Positions 12,251 to 25,350 of a stretch of 64,000 bases of DNA are shown one piece after another. The notes beneath the pieces are model-generated. The model worked only from the letters and a program-made list of their open reading frames with translations, searched no databases and was not told the origin of the DNA. How positions within the stretch are numbered: position 1 is the stretch's first letter; each line of letters opens with the position of its first letter. The position numbers and the translations under genes were made by a program. This DNA is from Bradysia coprophila (taxonomy: Eukaryota; Arthropoda; Insecta; Diptera; Sciaridae): NCBI RefSeq assembly GCF_014529535.1, contig NC_050735.1:9993739-10057738 (forward strand). Reading direction: 5' to 3'.

Positions 12251-12652
12251 ACTATTTTGGAATAAAGGAATTGGCAAGGCAACGTTCACTCAGTGCTCAT
12301 CAGACTGTGCGAATCGATAAAATATTATAAATATCATAAATCTCATCGACATTATCGCGTGTCAAGCACAAGTTTACGTCTATTAATTATTTATCAATCA
12401 TGTTGGTGTTTTACAGTGGCAGCGTTTCAATGGGTATCTTTACCATGACAAAATTTGAATTTTTAGCAAGTGAGTAAATATAACTGTCCAGATATGATAG
12501 GAATGATAACGGCAGCTGAGACGCCAGGGTATGCTACAGTGTTAAAGGAGAGCGAGCGAGAACCATTTGAATTTAACTTGTCCAGACAAGCTATTAAAAA
12601 CTTATAAATGAAAAAATGAATTCAATTGGGAAACGTCCAGCATGAGTGGTAG

Positions 12653-12778
12653 TCTAAATGAGGTGCTGAAACTTGACAGTGTGTCAGCTGTAAAACACTG
12701 TAAAAATATGTTCATGTAAAATAGAGAACTTTCTTCAGCTGACCACTATGATCACTTTTGCTTGAAGTGCGTTGATTG
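12653..12778. repeat. Dispersed repeat, copy 1 (second copy at 15459-15632)
   Basis: Shares CTTGACAGTGTGT, CTGTAAAACACTGTAAAAA and CACTTTTGCTTGAAGTGCGT in the same order with a copy inside an Orco intron. No coding potential. Confidence 0.65.
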
Positions 12779-12837
12779 AGAGCAAAGCTCAGTTTATGTC
12801 ATTTTATGTCATTTCTCTCATTTTTGACGTGTGACCC

Positions 12838-13757
12838 CGAGATCAGTTAAATTGAACTAGACAGATATTGCGATCCCTTAACTATCTATAGGCTGTTAAC
12901 GGAGAGTGAAGATCAATCCAATTGCCCCGTGTGGTATCAAACAGTTGCTTCGCATATTAAAAGGCTTCAAACCATCCAAAACAAGACGCTAAAAGTCATC
13001 AACGGACTACCATGGAGGTTCCCAACGAATCTACTGCATCAATGGACTCATTACCCGACAATCGCGTCATTTATGAAAGAGACAGCTAATAGATTTGAAC
13101 AGAGATGTGTGCTATCTGAGTTTCCACTCATCAGGGAACTTGCGCGAAGTTGAGCTTGTTTTTGATCTTAGGAGCGATTGCAATGGTTGACCAGTGTCCA
13201 TTGCGGTGGAGAACGTTTTGTGCTTGGATACCTCTATGTGACCATAGAGATGTTCATGGGTCGGTGCTGTGATATTAGTTTTAGTTCAAATTTCAAATGG
13301 AGGTTTTCCCATCGTTTTCCCTTCACGTCCTAAAGAGTATCTAGCTACTCGGTTTATCACTTAGACGTTTATTTAGCTGCTGTAAAGCCCTCGAAAGGCT
13401 GAATCTCAGAAAATTGTTATTTTGTTGTAAAGAGGTTATTGGATGAATAAAGAATAATAAAAGATCAATCAAATTAAACTGGCTTCGAGGGCAGTGTTAA
13501 AAATGTACCTAAATCAAAATTCAAAGTTCGAATTTTCGAAATACGAACTTTATGTGGGTCTTCTGACATTTTTACATTGGTAAGTTAGGTTAATCGAAAT
13601 CACTCTCCGTTAACACTATATGATCAGAGCGAGAGTTTCGAAGACCGGTTGCCTTGTGGTACTTGTCATTGCACATTTTCGCATAAGAATTTGTCATATG
13701 TGTGTTAAAAAAGAGCGTAAAAAACAGAGGAAAATACCAGTTAATTTAACTGATCTC
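12838..13757. mobile_element. Palindromic element enclosing a LINE fragment
   Basis: Two pairs of inverted segments are properly nested: GAGATCAGTTAAATT (12839) with AATTTAACTGATCTC (13743), and GTTAACGGAGAGTGA (12895) with TCACTCTCCGTTAAC (13600). The interior holds a non-LTR retrotransposon remnant. Confidence 0.6.
12900..13153 (+). pseudogene. Jockey-like LINE reverse transcriptase, C-terminal fragment
   Basis: The frame reads CPVWYQTVASHIKRLQTIQN, then LKVINGLPWRFPTNLLH. This matches the region downstream of the reverse-transcriptase catalytic core in Jockey-type non-LTR elements (CPVW...HI..LQ..QN..L). The fragment has no upstream polymerase domain and ends at TGA 13151-13153. An AATAAAGAATAATAAAAG stretch near 13445 may be the old 3' end. 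Dead fragment. Confidence 0.7.
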
Positions 13758-14377
13758 GATGGGTGATATGTCAACACTATCTTCCACTATCTTTTAATAC
13801 TATAATATATAGTTCCTTCTCTCTCATCATAACAGTCTAAACGTACATGTGCCTGACAGCTTGGCTTTATGCGTTTTCTACATCGACGGATGAGTTACCA
13901 TTCTTTGAATTTCTCCATGATGTAAACAAATTACATGGGCAATATGGGCACCCAGACATGATATGTCAGCGACCAGCGATCTTGAGTATAATACTCAACT
14001 ACACGTACATAAATGAAACATCACAGTGAAGCACAGCAAAATTATTATTTTCACGCGACACCCTGTCAGCACATAAGGCATTAAAAGATGTCTACATTTA
14101 TATATACGTAATTTTTTTTTATGAATATTACTGATTTTCATTCCATAATAAAGACTACCACAAACTGATAACAAGGGATTTACAATTAATATCAAAAGTC
14201 CAGATAAACAAAAAAATGTTTCTGATTAGAAAGGGAATGTTGACATAATTTTCCATATTTCTAGTTTTTTACAATTAACTGTATTCAGATCGAGTAACAT
14301 AAATTAGTGGAACGGTGGAAGAATTCACTTCTCCTTATCATCACACAAAAGTAGTGCAAAATATCTGAATTTTCAAA

Positions 14378-14596
14378 ATGAGTGACCATCAAAACGCCAA
14401 CGCCTGGATTGTAACCGCCATCGTATTCATCGTTCTGTTCGTTCTCATGACTGGAACCAGTATCTATTTGTGTATATTGCGGCAGAAACGGATTCGCGAG
14501 ATACGCGAAGCGAAATTGATGCGAGCGAATGCATTGGCCCAACAGAATCAGCATGATATTAAGTCGCCGTGGTATGGTAGATCAAATCATATATGA
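14378..14596 (+). CDS. Small single-pass membrane protein, 72 aa, unknown
   Basis: The ATG at 14378 opens 72 codons. A short polar N-terminus is followed by a strong helix (WIVTAIVFIVLFVLMTGTSI), a basic juxtamembrane stretch (RQKRIREIREAK) and a tail ending near SPWYGRSNHI. The positive-inside rule puts the tail in the cytoplasm. AATAAA at 14652 lies 56 nt after the stop, as expected of a real 3' end. I do not recognise a family. It could be a terminal exon of a larger gene, but no acceptor or upstream exon is needed. Confidence 0.6.
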   Translation: MSDHQNANAWIVTAIVFIVLFVLMTGTSIYLCILRQKRIREIREAKLMRANALAQQNQHDIKSPWYGRSNHI

Positions 14597-15037
14597 ATTG
14601 ATGGTGCGGTGGAATCAGATTGATGTCGAAATTGAATTTTTATTATGCCGAAATAAACAAATGTGAGGAGTAAATTGATTTTTTTTTTTTGATTTGGTGT
14701 CCTGTTAATTGGTCTAAACGGATATGGATAGTTCGAAGTTGAAATGAAAACACCGTTCGATGTATTTCTCTTAAAATATAATCAACAGAAATAAATTTAT
14801 TTCAACAATATACGTAAAATGTTCATATTGAGTTCTGTGTTAACAACAACAAAAATTATTTATTTTTATTCAATTAAATTCACTTTAGTTTTTATCTGCC
14901 TTAGGAACTAAGTTTTTTTTTCATTGCAAAGTGGTGATTCATAGCAAGTTAAGTGTTAGAATTTATGTCGGCCAGCACTCAAATCTTATAAATATTTGAA
15001 TGCATTTACATTGAGCAAACAATCTGCCACATAGAAT

Positions 15038-18000
15038 TTATTTCAATTGCACCAACACCATGAAGTAGGTGACCACAGCTCCCAGAACCTTTACAGGATA
15101 ATTTTTTGTATTTAAATGTTTCATTCGAAACGAAAACACAAACGAAATCCCTTACCGATGCAAACAGATCCAGCGAAACGGTGAAAAACTTTGCACCGGA
15201 AATGGTCATAGCCTTCTGACACTGTTGGCAAACAATCTGCACAAAGGTTTTAGCTTCTTCAGACCCGTCATACCAGTGACAGGAATAGGCAGCTTCCATT
15301 ACTGATGAGCTCTATTATGGAATAATTACGTTAGAGTGCCGATATTTTAATAGAAATAGGTCTGTGCTGTTACACAAGCCTCGAATGATCTTGGTGGCTT
15401 GGTGTTCATTATTTGAAAAGAAAATAACTTTAGGCATTTCATCAAGGCACTTCAAGCATGGGTGGTACTCTATATAGGGTATTCAAATTTGACAGTGTGT
15501 AAACTGTAAAACACTGTAAAAACCCAATTTCGGCACTGTAAAACAAATTGGAAATATTTTTCATACAAAATAGTATTCTGGCAAATGTCATTCGAAGCAC
15601 TTTTGCTTGAAGTGCGTTGTTTGTACGCTGAAATGCTCTAACTCAAATATTTGCTTTGTATAGATGAGATAAGAATTTGTTGGACAAATCAAACCTCTTC
15701 AATAAGTCGATTTCCGAAAATGCAGAAATGGAATACTTGACCCAACGCATACACCAAGTATCCGATCGTTGAAAATGCATACACATTAATTCCGTCGACT
15801 TTGGTTGCCTGATAAGCCAGCAGAGTCAAACAAATGGTTGATGTCAACATGTGTAGCAGTAGAGCTCCTCCGTAAGTCTCTCCAATGGCAGCCGTTAATC
15901 TTTATTGTGAACAACATTGAAATTGTTAGAGTTAACCGTTTAAATGACTTCAGAAAATATTTTCAGAAAAATTTAAAATTAAAATACAACGAAGACTGCA
16001 ATAACTGGCATTGCATCATCCACAGTGGACTAATGCTTTTATGGTATGTTCTGCTTTCCGCTAAATGCGATTGCGTAAAAGATTATACAGCTAATTTTGA
16101 GTTTAGAGATAAGATTCGTAATTATTGCACACAATTAACGAAACCGTATCGTATCAGGCCGGGATGTTTGTAACATTCGTCGTTTTCTATGTGCAAATTG
16201 TCAACGTAAAATTGTTCTGTGTGTCTTCGGCCTAAGGCTTACACGAATATTTTAGTTCTGCAGTTTTGTTCGTTCCACATAGTTTTCTATGCTATCAGTA
16301 ACCTCAGTCTTAAGCGTGGAATGGAAGAAATGAAAAGAGAGGCGCTACTGTTTTATGATAGATACGATGATATGAAAACGTTTTCCCATAATTTCCCAAA
16401 TTTTCAAACGTTTTTAAAAATTTGAAAAAAAATTTTTTTTTTTGGAAAATTATGAAAAATGTGGGGAGAAAATATGGGAAAATATTTTTCCAAAAAAAAT
16501 GGTGGAACGAAAAATACGATGGAAACAAACAAAATCCACGAGAAGTAGAAACTTAAACTTGAGATTCGGAGAAGAAGTTCGACAAAACAGAAGACTATCA
16601 AGAAGGCTTTTGGTTGCAAATCAATCATTGTTCAAAATCAAATTTTTTAAGTAAAACTTTGAGTGGTGGAATTAATACGAAACAGATTTTTCGAGTGTTC
16701 TCTACTACCGTAAATAATACAAACAAAAAGCGACTGATAAGACAAATAGAAATTTTTGTGATTAGGAACACGATATTACTGTTTTTTTTTTGTGTGAGTG
16801 GATAGAGTTACGAAGATTGAATGTAAAGAAACTCAAAAGTCTCTTCACAAAAGAATTACGAATGAGCTTAAAATCACATAGAACTTTGGTTGTAAAGCAT
16901 CGACCCGTTCGCATTAACTCAATATTGTATCAGTGGCGTCCCACACTCTGTCTTCTTCTTTTGATCCTGTCCTCCTTGGCCTACGTTTTTCTGTTTAAGT
17001 AATTATAAGTTAGAGCAGTTGATGAACGAATCAGCCTATGCGTAAGCACAATGTACAATGTACATAATGGAAGACCCAATATAACTAGGTACCTTCCCGA
17101 AAATAAAACACAGTATTTGACTACTTTGAATTATTATTGTTGCGAGTTGTATTTCACTAATCAGAAAAATTGCATAGGCTTCACACTCCGCACAGTTTGT
17201 CAATTTGTCAAGTATGAGCATTTTTATCTCATTGGTAAATTTACAACCTCAAAATCGCGCTACAATTTTATCAGCAATATAAAGTCATAATGAAACAATT
17301 TACACTCGATGAGACAATTTACAATCGATGAGACAATTTACTACTCTCTACGCTAGTTGCTACTTTCCACTTCAAGAAATCTTTTACAATATGGTTGGTG
17401 CTTCAAGTTAAAAGAAAAATAGATTCGCTCCTGACAGACTCTTATCTCGTATATAATTCAGCTTAGAACTTAAATAGTTATATTGGTGGAATAATAAACA
17501 GCTTTGCCGGATCTATTACTTGATTTGTTCTAAGTATTTTTTGAGACATGGAAATACTTCATTTTTCTGAACACGTACTTTGCTATATAAGAAGAGAAAG
17601 GGATCACATTAGTGAATTTTTGTCGTGGTTGTCGATAACAGATGACTGTTATGATGAAAATGCAGGTGAGAAATGGTTGGGATAAAAAACCAATAATACT
17701 GATCCCGTGAAAATTTTCGTTACAGTGTACGTTGTCTGTATTGACGCTATTTATGTTGTGAATGGTTACAATGAACGAAAACCATGAATTTCGGGTCATA
17801 ATTCCTCTAGGTAAGCTACCGCTACGACGAAAACAAGAAGGCAATGATTATTTACGGACGATTGATTTTAAACAATTTCGCGAGTTGTAACTAAAATCCA
17901 TCATCCAAGACTGGTACGTATGTAATTCTTCATGCAATTCGTCTCTTTTACTCGAGAAAAAAAATCCAAAATTGACTACATTTTCGCCCCCGAAGCCTGA

Positions 18001-21000
18001 AAGATTGCTCTGGCCACAAACATCCTCGAAATGAAACTTCCTATTTTTCTTCACTCGGGTAACAAATAACTATTTCATCCATGCAGCCATAGCACTGTCA
18101 GTGCGTTTTTGCAGCGTGAACAACCTTATTTTCTCCACTCAAGTGTGATGAGAAGATGGCGCTTTGTTGACGCTCTCTCTGACAATTCGAGTGAGAATTT
18201 TTTTTTTCTTGTCTTGGGCATAAATTACGGAATTTTTCTCGTAATTTAGGCCTTCAGGATGAAAAGTTGTAAACGCATCTGTTGTGGACGGATTATTTTA
18301 GGAACTTTCGCTTGTCGCTTGTCAACCGCAAAATTGCCTAGAATATACCGTCCACAACAGATACGTAAATAACTAATTTCTCGAAAATGAGTTTTTTTGT
18401 CTTTGCAACTTTGCGACTTTGCTTTGATTTTGAAGAATGGCTATACAATAGACATATATGTTGTGGACGGTAGATTTTAGGCAATTTTGCGAGTTGTAGC
18501 CTGAACGAAGTGCCTGAGGGCCTAAATTACGAGAAAAATTCTCCCAAGGCATGAAAATTGATGTGTTTGTTTCGTGGATAAAAACAGTTCTTCACCGTTT
18601 TTCTTCGGAAAAATTATGTGTCGGGCGAATTTCGCTCTTGTTTGGAGTTTCTTTTTCTCCTCATGGAGAACAAATAACTATTGAATCTACACAGACTAAA
18701 TGTACGTTATACAGAAATAAGAGAATGGGCTACTTTTGGGAAAACAATACACAATATTCTTATAAGTTTTCCAACATTTCCACGAATTTTCCTAAAATTT
18801 TCAAAATTTTTCCAAATTTATTTTCCCCTAAAATTAATTGAATTAATTTGAAAATCTCAAACCGTTTTCCCATTAGAAACATAAATTGTTCATGAAATAA
18901 GTTCAAAAGTATAACAATGACAAACGTTACACGCATTGGATATTAGAGAAATCGATTGTTTTCATTAATTTATACAAAAAAAAGGCCAGGTAATAACCTA
19001 GGCCGTATTGCCGTTATGAATTAATTATTTTCAAATGTAAAAGTCTCAGACACTCAACAAATCAATCAGAACATCGATTCTAAAGTTTAATAATAACTTC
19101 GTCGGTGTATGATACGTACCTGTGTATATCGTATGGGTGGATGTTCATCGTTACACATAACCAGTAGATATTAAAGAACTATTTATAAGGGACGGTACGG
19201 AGTACTTTGAAAAAGTTATAAATTATGTAAAGGACGTTAACGAGTAACGACAGTACCTAGTCGTTAAATTTAATCAGACAAAGGCTTTGGATTATTTGAA
19301 TTTGTTTCCTATTAATTTTCGATTGTTGTCATTCAAAAGTACATAGTGAGAAAGACACAGAAAAAGACACACTGATTTATGTGTGTCATCTAACATTTAA
19401 CCTAGATTTAAAGCTGATGATATTTTTAAGTTTTTTGAAGCGTTGGTTCCGATTTATTTAAAAAAAAAACTAAAAAATTTTGGAAACTCACGAAGACAAA
19501 ACATCAAAAATGTAATTAACTCACCTTACAACATGCTTGTGTCGCTCCACCCAATACTTAATGGCACTACGTACCATCATCTGTTGTCTACTACTCAAAC
19601 CATTCGGATTATTCGGATCGAAATTTTGCAATTCAGACGATGCTTTAAATTGTGAGCCCCAATCCGCTTTCGAAGTGTAAAGGCCATTTGATTTTGCATA
19701 TTCCTCGTCTGTACAAACAGAAAAATATGACAAATTGATGATGATTGAAAACGTTCTTGCAGGGTGAGTCACCACTGGTGATCTTACCATCATTTATCAA
19801 TTCGGTTTTAGAATTGCCAGATGAATTGCGGAAAAGTGTCTGCGAATTCGGGCGATATGTGTCCAACGACGCCGACAATTCCATAAGACTTTTAAGGATT
19901 TCCTTGAATGTAAAGTCGATTTGTAACAAAATGGGAACAAAATTCAGGTCCAATTTGAGTGTACCTTCAAATGGACGAGTTGTTCACATGCAAATATCAA
20001 CCAGGAACAGAACATTACATCGGACAAATTACAGTTTGTCATTGAGAACATCAAAAAGTAGACCTAATTATAGAATGGATAGAATTTGATTTAGATAAAG
20101 GGAACGGATTTCTAGAGGTGTTCTTTAATACTTGGAATGCGAAGCTGATGTAATACATGAATCCACCTGAAAATTAAAGATATTTTGTGACTACAACTGC
20201 TGAATGACCAACACTGATTATCTTACTCATTGCGTTCCACGGATACCACGATTTAAACGGTAGCCGAGGTACTTCGATGAAATACGTTTCATTCGTTGAC
20301 TTATCAAACGCTCCCTTAACACTCTCACCGAAGAAGGTTATGGTAGTCCAGGCTGATGTAATAGACGATTGATTAGAAACAATCATTTGCTCATGTTATA
20401 TGGAATGTCTAATGAATCCTTACCCACTACAACGAAAATGCATAGTGCCATTATAGTCTTAAGTAGTTTTCTTTGCTTAACCAACGATATGCTGTGAAAG
20501 CGATCGTTAGATTCAGCGAATAGAGGATGGTGATTCGAGTGATTCCATATGTTGAAGGTCCTTGGATTAAAACATTTTATCGTTATTGTACGTTAGAGAG
20601 ATATCCCGTATTCACAATCACAGAACATTGTGTGTTAATGGAATCATTCATTCATGATGTTGCGAGTGGACCGTATTTTTCGTCGCTTTTAATGTCGTGT
20701 ATGAGGATGACTGTAGTAATATTTTTACGATTTCGATTTTTCAATTAATAATTTAAATTATTGTGAAACTATTGGTTTGTTTGTTGTGAAAAGTAGGGTA
20801 GACGTGCCGGTTCCCACACATGTCAGACACCTATTGTTCTTTCATTCATAAATAAGGTTTTTCAATGAAATATCAATAGTTGCTCCGGGCACTCATACAT
20901 ATCCGTGAACTGGTACGCTGACCCTATTTGCTAGTTTATCAGTACAATCATGTCAGAATTCCTTGCAAAAGTAACTTACTTGTAAACCTCCTCCGAATGT

Positions 21001-21345
21001 ACACCTACATAACAGAACTTTACGATGCAGTGAAAGAAGTGTAGAGCGGTAATGGTATTTGCCTGAATCAAAGCAACATTTTTAAATCAGTACCTGGTGT
21101 TATTATTCACATTAAGCAAATTTTACCGTCAGTTCGTTGACCTCACCGGTATTCAGTACTAAATTGATCAGAATGCATAAATATTGAATTAAGAACAGTG
21201 CTAAGTGTATTGCTGAGTATGCTTTGTTTAGAAGAACTGGTCCAGTTGAAAATCGCCAGAAGAAGTGGCCAAAAAACTTCATTAATCGTATGTTTGGCTG
21301 CAGATCGGCTACAAGGCCTGCTACCTTTTGCGGTTGTACTTGCAT
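15038..21345 (-). CDS. Orco: Odorant receptor co-receptor (Orco)
   Basis: The obligatory co-receptor that forms heteromeric ligand-gated cation channels with odorant receptors in olfactory neuron dendrites. Eleven exons keep frame: 21345-21127, 21062-20980, 20560-20424, 20352-20227, 20166-20132, 20063-19965, 19902-19788, 19708-19525, 15899-15695, 15311-15156 and 15088-15038. They give 469 residues, the usual Orco size. Hallmarks are the start [49 protein letters not shown], the calmodulin-motif region [42 protein letters not shown], and the end [12 protein letters not shown]. The C-terminal half is extremely conserved and the N-terminal half somewhat diverged. Intron 8 is 3.6 kb and full of repeats; most others are 57-80 nt. 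Confidence 0.97.
15459..15632. repeat. Dispersed repeat, copy 2
   Basis: Lies in the Orco intron between exons 9 and 10 and matches 12653-12778 in order and orientation (TGACAGTGTGT..., TTGCTTGAAGTGCGTTG). Confidence 0.65.
17545..17655 (+). repeat. ACTTCATTT/CGATAACAGATGA repeat, copy 1
   Basis: Carries TACTTCATTTTTCTGAACAC, GCTATATAAGA, GATCACATTAG and GTTGTCGATAACAGATGA in order. Other copies, all in the same orientation, are near 23845, 31165, 37385, 44028, 49500, 50200 and 58285. Confidence 0.65.
18281..18358. repeat. GTTGTGGACGG palindromic element
   Basis: GTTGTGGACGG at 18281 pairs with CCGTCCACAAC ending at 18358. A half-copy with ACGAAGT in its loop starts at 18460. The same family is at 42952-43045. 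Confidence 0.7.
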
Positions 21346-21446
21346 CTAGTTAAAATTATTAATTTATAGTTTATTTTTCGCCTACATATAAGTAAAAAAT
21401 GAACTTATGAGGAAATAGTGGGTTACATTGGTTGATGCGTAAGTAA

Positions 21447-21640
21447 TTCATTACATGAAGTAACAATTTTGTGATAAAAGCAAACTCCCAAGTGTGTTTT
21501 TGAGCAACAGGCTTCGATAAGTGTGGAGTGTGTAAACAACTTGTCATAAAAACAGTTGCCGAAGCAAGTTGCTGAAAAACACCCTAATGAGTTTGTGAGA
21601 ATCACAAAGTTGTTTCCGAAGTAATGAAGTACCTAGCATC
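21447..21640. repeat. Palindromic element with GTTTTTGAGCAAC arms, copy 1
   Basis: The outer arms (TTCATTACATGAAGTAACAA against GTTTCCGAAGTAATGAAG) and inner arms (GTGTGTTTTTGAGCAAC against GTTGCTGAAAAACACC) are imperfect reverse complements. A longer relative is at 55222-55535. Confidence 0.6.
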
Positions 21641-21656
21641 ACCCAATGTATTCTGG

Positions 21657-21800
21657 TTTACTACCTGCCCCATGCTAGAGTTGATTTTCACATAGGAAAA
21701 TGAAAAAAATGAACCGAAAATAGTCCACATATAATAGATCATTTTCGCATGGGGCAAATTGCTATGGAATGTTCAACTTTCGCATGGGGCAGGTAGTAAA
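21657..21800. repeat. TTTACTACCTGCCCCATG terminal-inverted-repeat element
   Basis: TTTACTACCTGCCCCATG at the left matches CATGGGGCAGGTAGTAAA at the right, and GCATGGGGCA recurs inside. About 144 bp, no ORF. Confidence 0.8.
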
Positions 21801-22708
21801 AGTTTTTTCCTGGAGATGCAAAAATCAAAATGAAATTTTACGTTTCTTTTATTAAACATGGCATAAGATTCACAATGTACGTTTGAATAAAATCGATATT
21901 TCCATAAATATTTTAATTACTCGCGGCTGGTAACGATACCTTGAGTTAATGATGACGATTTTGATAATTGAACAATAATTTGCGTTCTACCTCCTGATTT
22001 CAATACACATTTCCTGTACAACGAAATTAAGCTTTTTACGGAATGTTATTTCAATATAGATTACCTAAGTTAGTCATTAAAGATTTAAGAGTTGATTCAA
22101 AAGATAAGTAGACATCAAAAATGGTCAAATTTTTAATTTCATTTTTTGTAAATGTTTTTAGGCATGTTTAATTAATTTGTTAATGTCTATGAATAATGGA
22201 ATGCAAGCATTTTCCTTCCAGCAATTTTCTACTTTTTTTCTTTTAAGTGACAATAGTATATTGTGCTGTATACATATTGTGTATTTTGTACCTCCAAGAC
22301 GATTTTTGTTGCAATGACTACAATAGACTTTCGACGCCCTTAGCATGTAATAGTACATTACGTCCTTGTTTAGAGATTTTAATTTTGCCGAGAGGGAGGT
22401 TTGTAACCAGAACCGAAGGCGGGGGCTGTAATCCCTCGTGGTAAATTACGTAAGGTATTTTACTTGTGAAGCTCTGCGAAAATAAAAATTATCACAAGTG
22501 TCAAAGATGTGCCCCTTGCGAAAATTTCATGAAAACTCTACTTTTCATCTTTTTATCCCTAGTCATGTAAAATACTGTTGCTTAGGCTTCGATTGAAGTT
22601 TTGTTTTATTGAGTACAATTTTTGATATTAGTGAAACCTTGTTCGGAAAAATTTCATTTATCGTCATTGATACCAACATCACAATCTGTCATTATGTAGT
22701 TGTTGATT

Positions 22709-23023
22709 ATGCACCTCTGTCCAAAATGTTTTTTTTTCTTTTTGACGATCCGAAAACATATCCAAATCGTTAACAATATTTATTTACATAACAAGGGATA
22801 AAAGGTTGAAAAGTGGAGTTTTCGTGTGAATTTTGTTGATCCGATGCGAAGTCAACAAACACACGAAAACTAGACTTTTCAACTTTTATCCCGAGTTTTG
22901 TATTGGATTTTACATGCTTTTGAAACCTAAACCAAATTTGTTGTTTTCCCTAGGCGTATAATAAGCCACTTTCACCCTAGGGAAAACAAAAGCATGTAAA
23001 AACCTTTTTGACAGAGGTGCATA
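22709..23023. repeat. TATGCACCTCTGTC element with a nested GGGATAAAAG element
   Basis: TATGCACCTCTGTCC at 22709 pairs with ACAGAGGTGCATA ending at 23023. Inside, 22783-22920 is a second copy of the element at 5481-5586, with complementary GAGTTTTCGTGTG and CACACGAAAACTAGAC arms and ATGCGAAGTC in the loop. Confidence 0.7.
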
Positions 23024-23844
23024 CGCTATTTTATCTGCCGAGAACTGATAATATCGTGATAAACACTTTTCAACAGAGTGATAAATGCAAGATTATCGTT
23101 ATAGACAGATCACATCGATAAATGGATTTTCCACATTCTCCTGACTACAATAGTTCGTTTCCTGTTCAATCATCTTTTAACTTGTGTAAGTATCGTTTTG
23201 CACATGAACTGTGAACTGTGTCTCAACTCAATTTAGGAAGCATTATATTAGCATACGAGACCGAAATATATAAAGGCTACACTGGCAAAATGGGAAAATA
23301 AACGATGAATGAATGAAAATCGAAAGCTAGATAAACGTAGTATCTTTGGTTACTGATCAGTAAATTGGGGATTTCATCTTTAACTGAAACTGAAGTAAAA
23401 ATGCGAAAAATTTGAGTTTTTCTGGTAGTTCTTCCTTCCCATGTGTCTTTCGAAAAATTATAGCAAGCCGCAATTTTGACTTTCGGTACCGTTCGAAATC
23501 CAAATTAATATTAATTCTTAATTCTTCATCCACATTTCAATTTAAGAAGATCGCGCGTGAAATCAAAATACATTTCTAAACGTTTTATTCATTTTCTTTC
23601 AAAGATGCAATGTCCGTTTTCTTTTTTTGATTGCAAAGTATTCTTTTGATTTCTTACGTTCATTCGAACTCTCACAAAACTGTAAGGCAAATTTTCGTCT
23701 TACTTAAGGTAACATAAAATAACTGAAGAAGCATAAAGAAAGAAAATGAAAATATGTTGACATTCCACGGAATTAATAATCTGATTAATCAATTATCAAT
23801 TAGCCCTAAACCTTACTAGAAGCGAAAAGAGTATCGTAACAAAA

Positions 23845-24005
23845 CGATTAAATCTGGTACTTCATATGATCATATGAGGAAAGCACCTCCTAGTGTTTGG
23901 TACAAAATCTATCACTTCAATATGTTTGTTTATCCAGTTATATAAGAAAACATGGCAATGAGTTCATTACTTATTATTGTCGTCGTTGTCGATAGCAGAT
24001 AAATA
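23845..24005 (+). repeat. ACTTCATTT/CGATAACAGATGA repeat, copy 2
   Basis: Carries AAATCTGGTACTTCATATGA, a second TCACTTCAA, AGTTATATAAGAAAA and GTCGTCGTTGTCGATAGCAG in the family order. Confidence 0.65.
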
Positions 24006-25289
24006 TTGTAATATAATACAAGATACATTCCACAAGTCCGAAAGATCAGAATCTTCCAAATATATTTCAATTTCTGTTCACTTAAATAAATCAAGCGTAC
24101 ACTGTGTTCATTATACCCCTTTCTTCAGATTTAATTATGTTTAATTATTTGATTAAGTCACAAATCGAATTAGAGCATCATTTACCGTTGTCGTTTGAAT
24201 GTAGTTTTCACTTTTCAAATTTCATTCATGGACTAATTCAACTAATTCAACAAAAAACAAAATGTATCAAACAGTGAAACTTTGTTTGATTTAGATTTAG
24301 TGGATACAAATGAGCAATTAGTAAAATAAAGTTCCTTTCCGTTCAAGAACTTGACGGCAATTGCCGATGCCGATCGGTATCTTAAACCGATATAGTAGAA
24401 TTTAAAGTTTCCGCACCTGTTTGAACGCGTGGCCCAATCACAAGGATTTTCCCACGATGTCTGGGTTATGTATATGATGAACAGATGTTCCCATTATACC
24501 GTAAATGGAAAATAAGTTTCTAATAGGAATGGACTTAGGCGATATTGATTTAAAATATCGTTTTGGTGAAACGGACACTTCACGTGGATAGGTATATCTA
24601 TCAAGGCCACAACATAAATTGTTGTTAGAATGGAGTTCAAGTTTATTTAATTCATGAGAAAAAAGTACATACGTGGCGTCGCAGCAGTTGAGATTTCATG
24701 CAACTTATCGTCGTGACACAATTTATAATTTCTTTGTAAGGGTGTGTCACCACAAAGTTTGACCTTTTCAATAAATCGATAAAATAATTTGGGCCACTGA
24801 AGATTACTTATTTATTGGCGGCATTTTTTGTAACAAGATTTTTTCAAATTAAAAAACTTGCTGCCGCCATTTTGGAATATGGGTTCCCTGACTGAATTGA
24901 AATAGCTTATACGTCACTTACGAACGACTTCTTTGAGAAATATGCCATGTGTTTGTGGCTTAACACTTAGGACTGACAATTTCGTTCCATTTTTAGAATT
25001 TTTAGTAATCAAGTTCGAGAAACATAAAAAGCCATCTATTCAACGTTTATAATCGACATGTAATTAGACTGATCATTTCAATTTTTGACGATCAATTCTT
25101 CATTTTCTGCTGTCATTTCTTATTTTAGAATTATCGGTTTTAATACTTCCCTACCAACCCCTATAAATCCAACTTGTTCCATGGAATGTGCACATTCGAT
25201 ATCCACATTACTCTTGGCACTTAATCTCAATGAAAGTGTAAAACAGTTATGGTCTATTGTCCGCCCGGAGGACATAAAAATTTGATTTT

Positions 25290-25350
25290 CGTACTTAAAC
25301 GCACTCATTTTCATATTATTTTGACATAAAATGTGAGTGCGTTTAAGACG
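25290..25350. repeat. Short AAACGCACTCA palindrome
   Basis: CGTACTTAAACGCACTCA and TGAGTGCGTTTAAGACG are near reverse complements around an AT-rich loop. Confidence 0.55.

Larger units (their letters stand above)
15900..19524. other. Large Orco intron: repeats, no nested gene seen
   Basis: Contains a dispersed TIR-like repeat copy (about 17545-17655), a low-complexity AT stretch near 16400-16500, and two GTTGTGGACGG palindromic pieces (18281-18358 and from 18460). None of the short ORFs in it resembles a protein family I know. Confidence 0.6.

Noticed and set aside
12108-12320. Plus-strand reading with a hydrophobic VKLLLLSLATSAVISS segment
   Set aside because: No start codon in frame. The minus strand of the same bases gives an ATG-started signal peptide that fits member 3.
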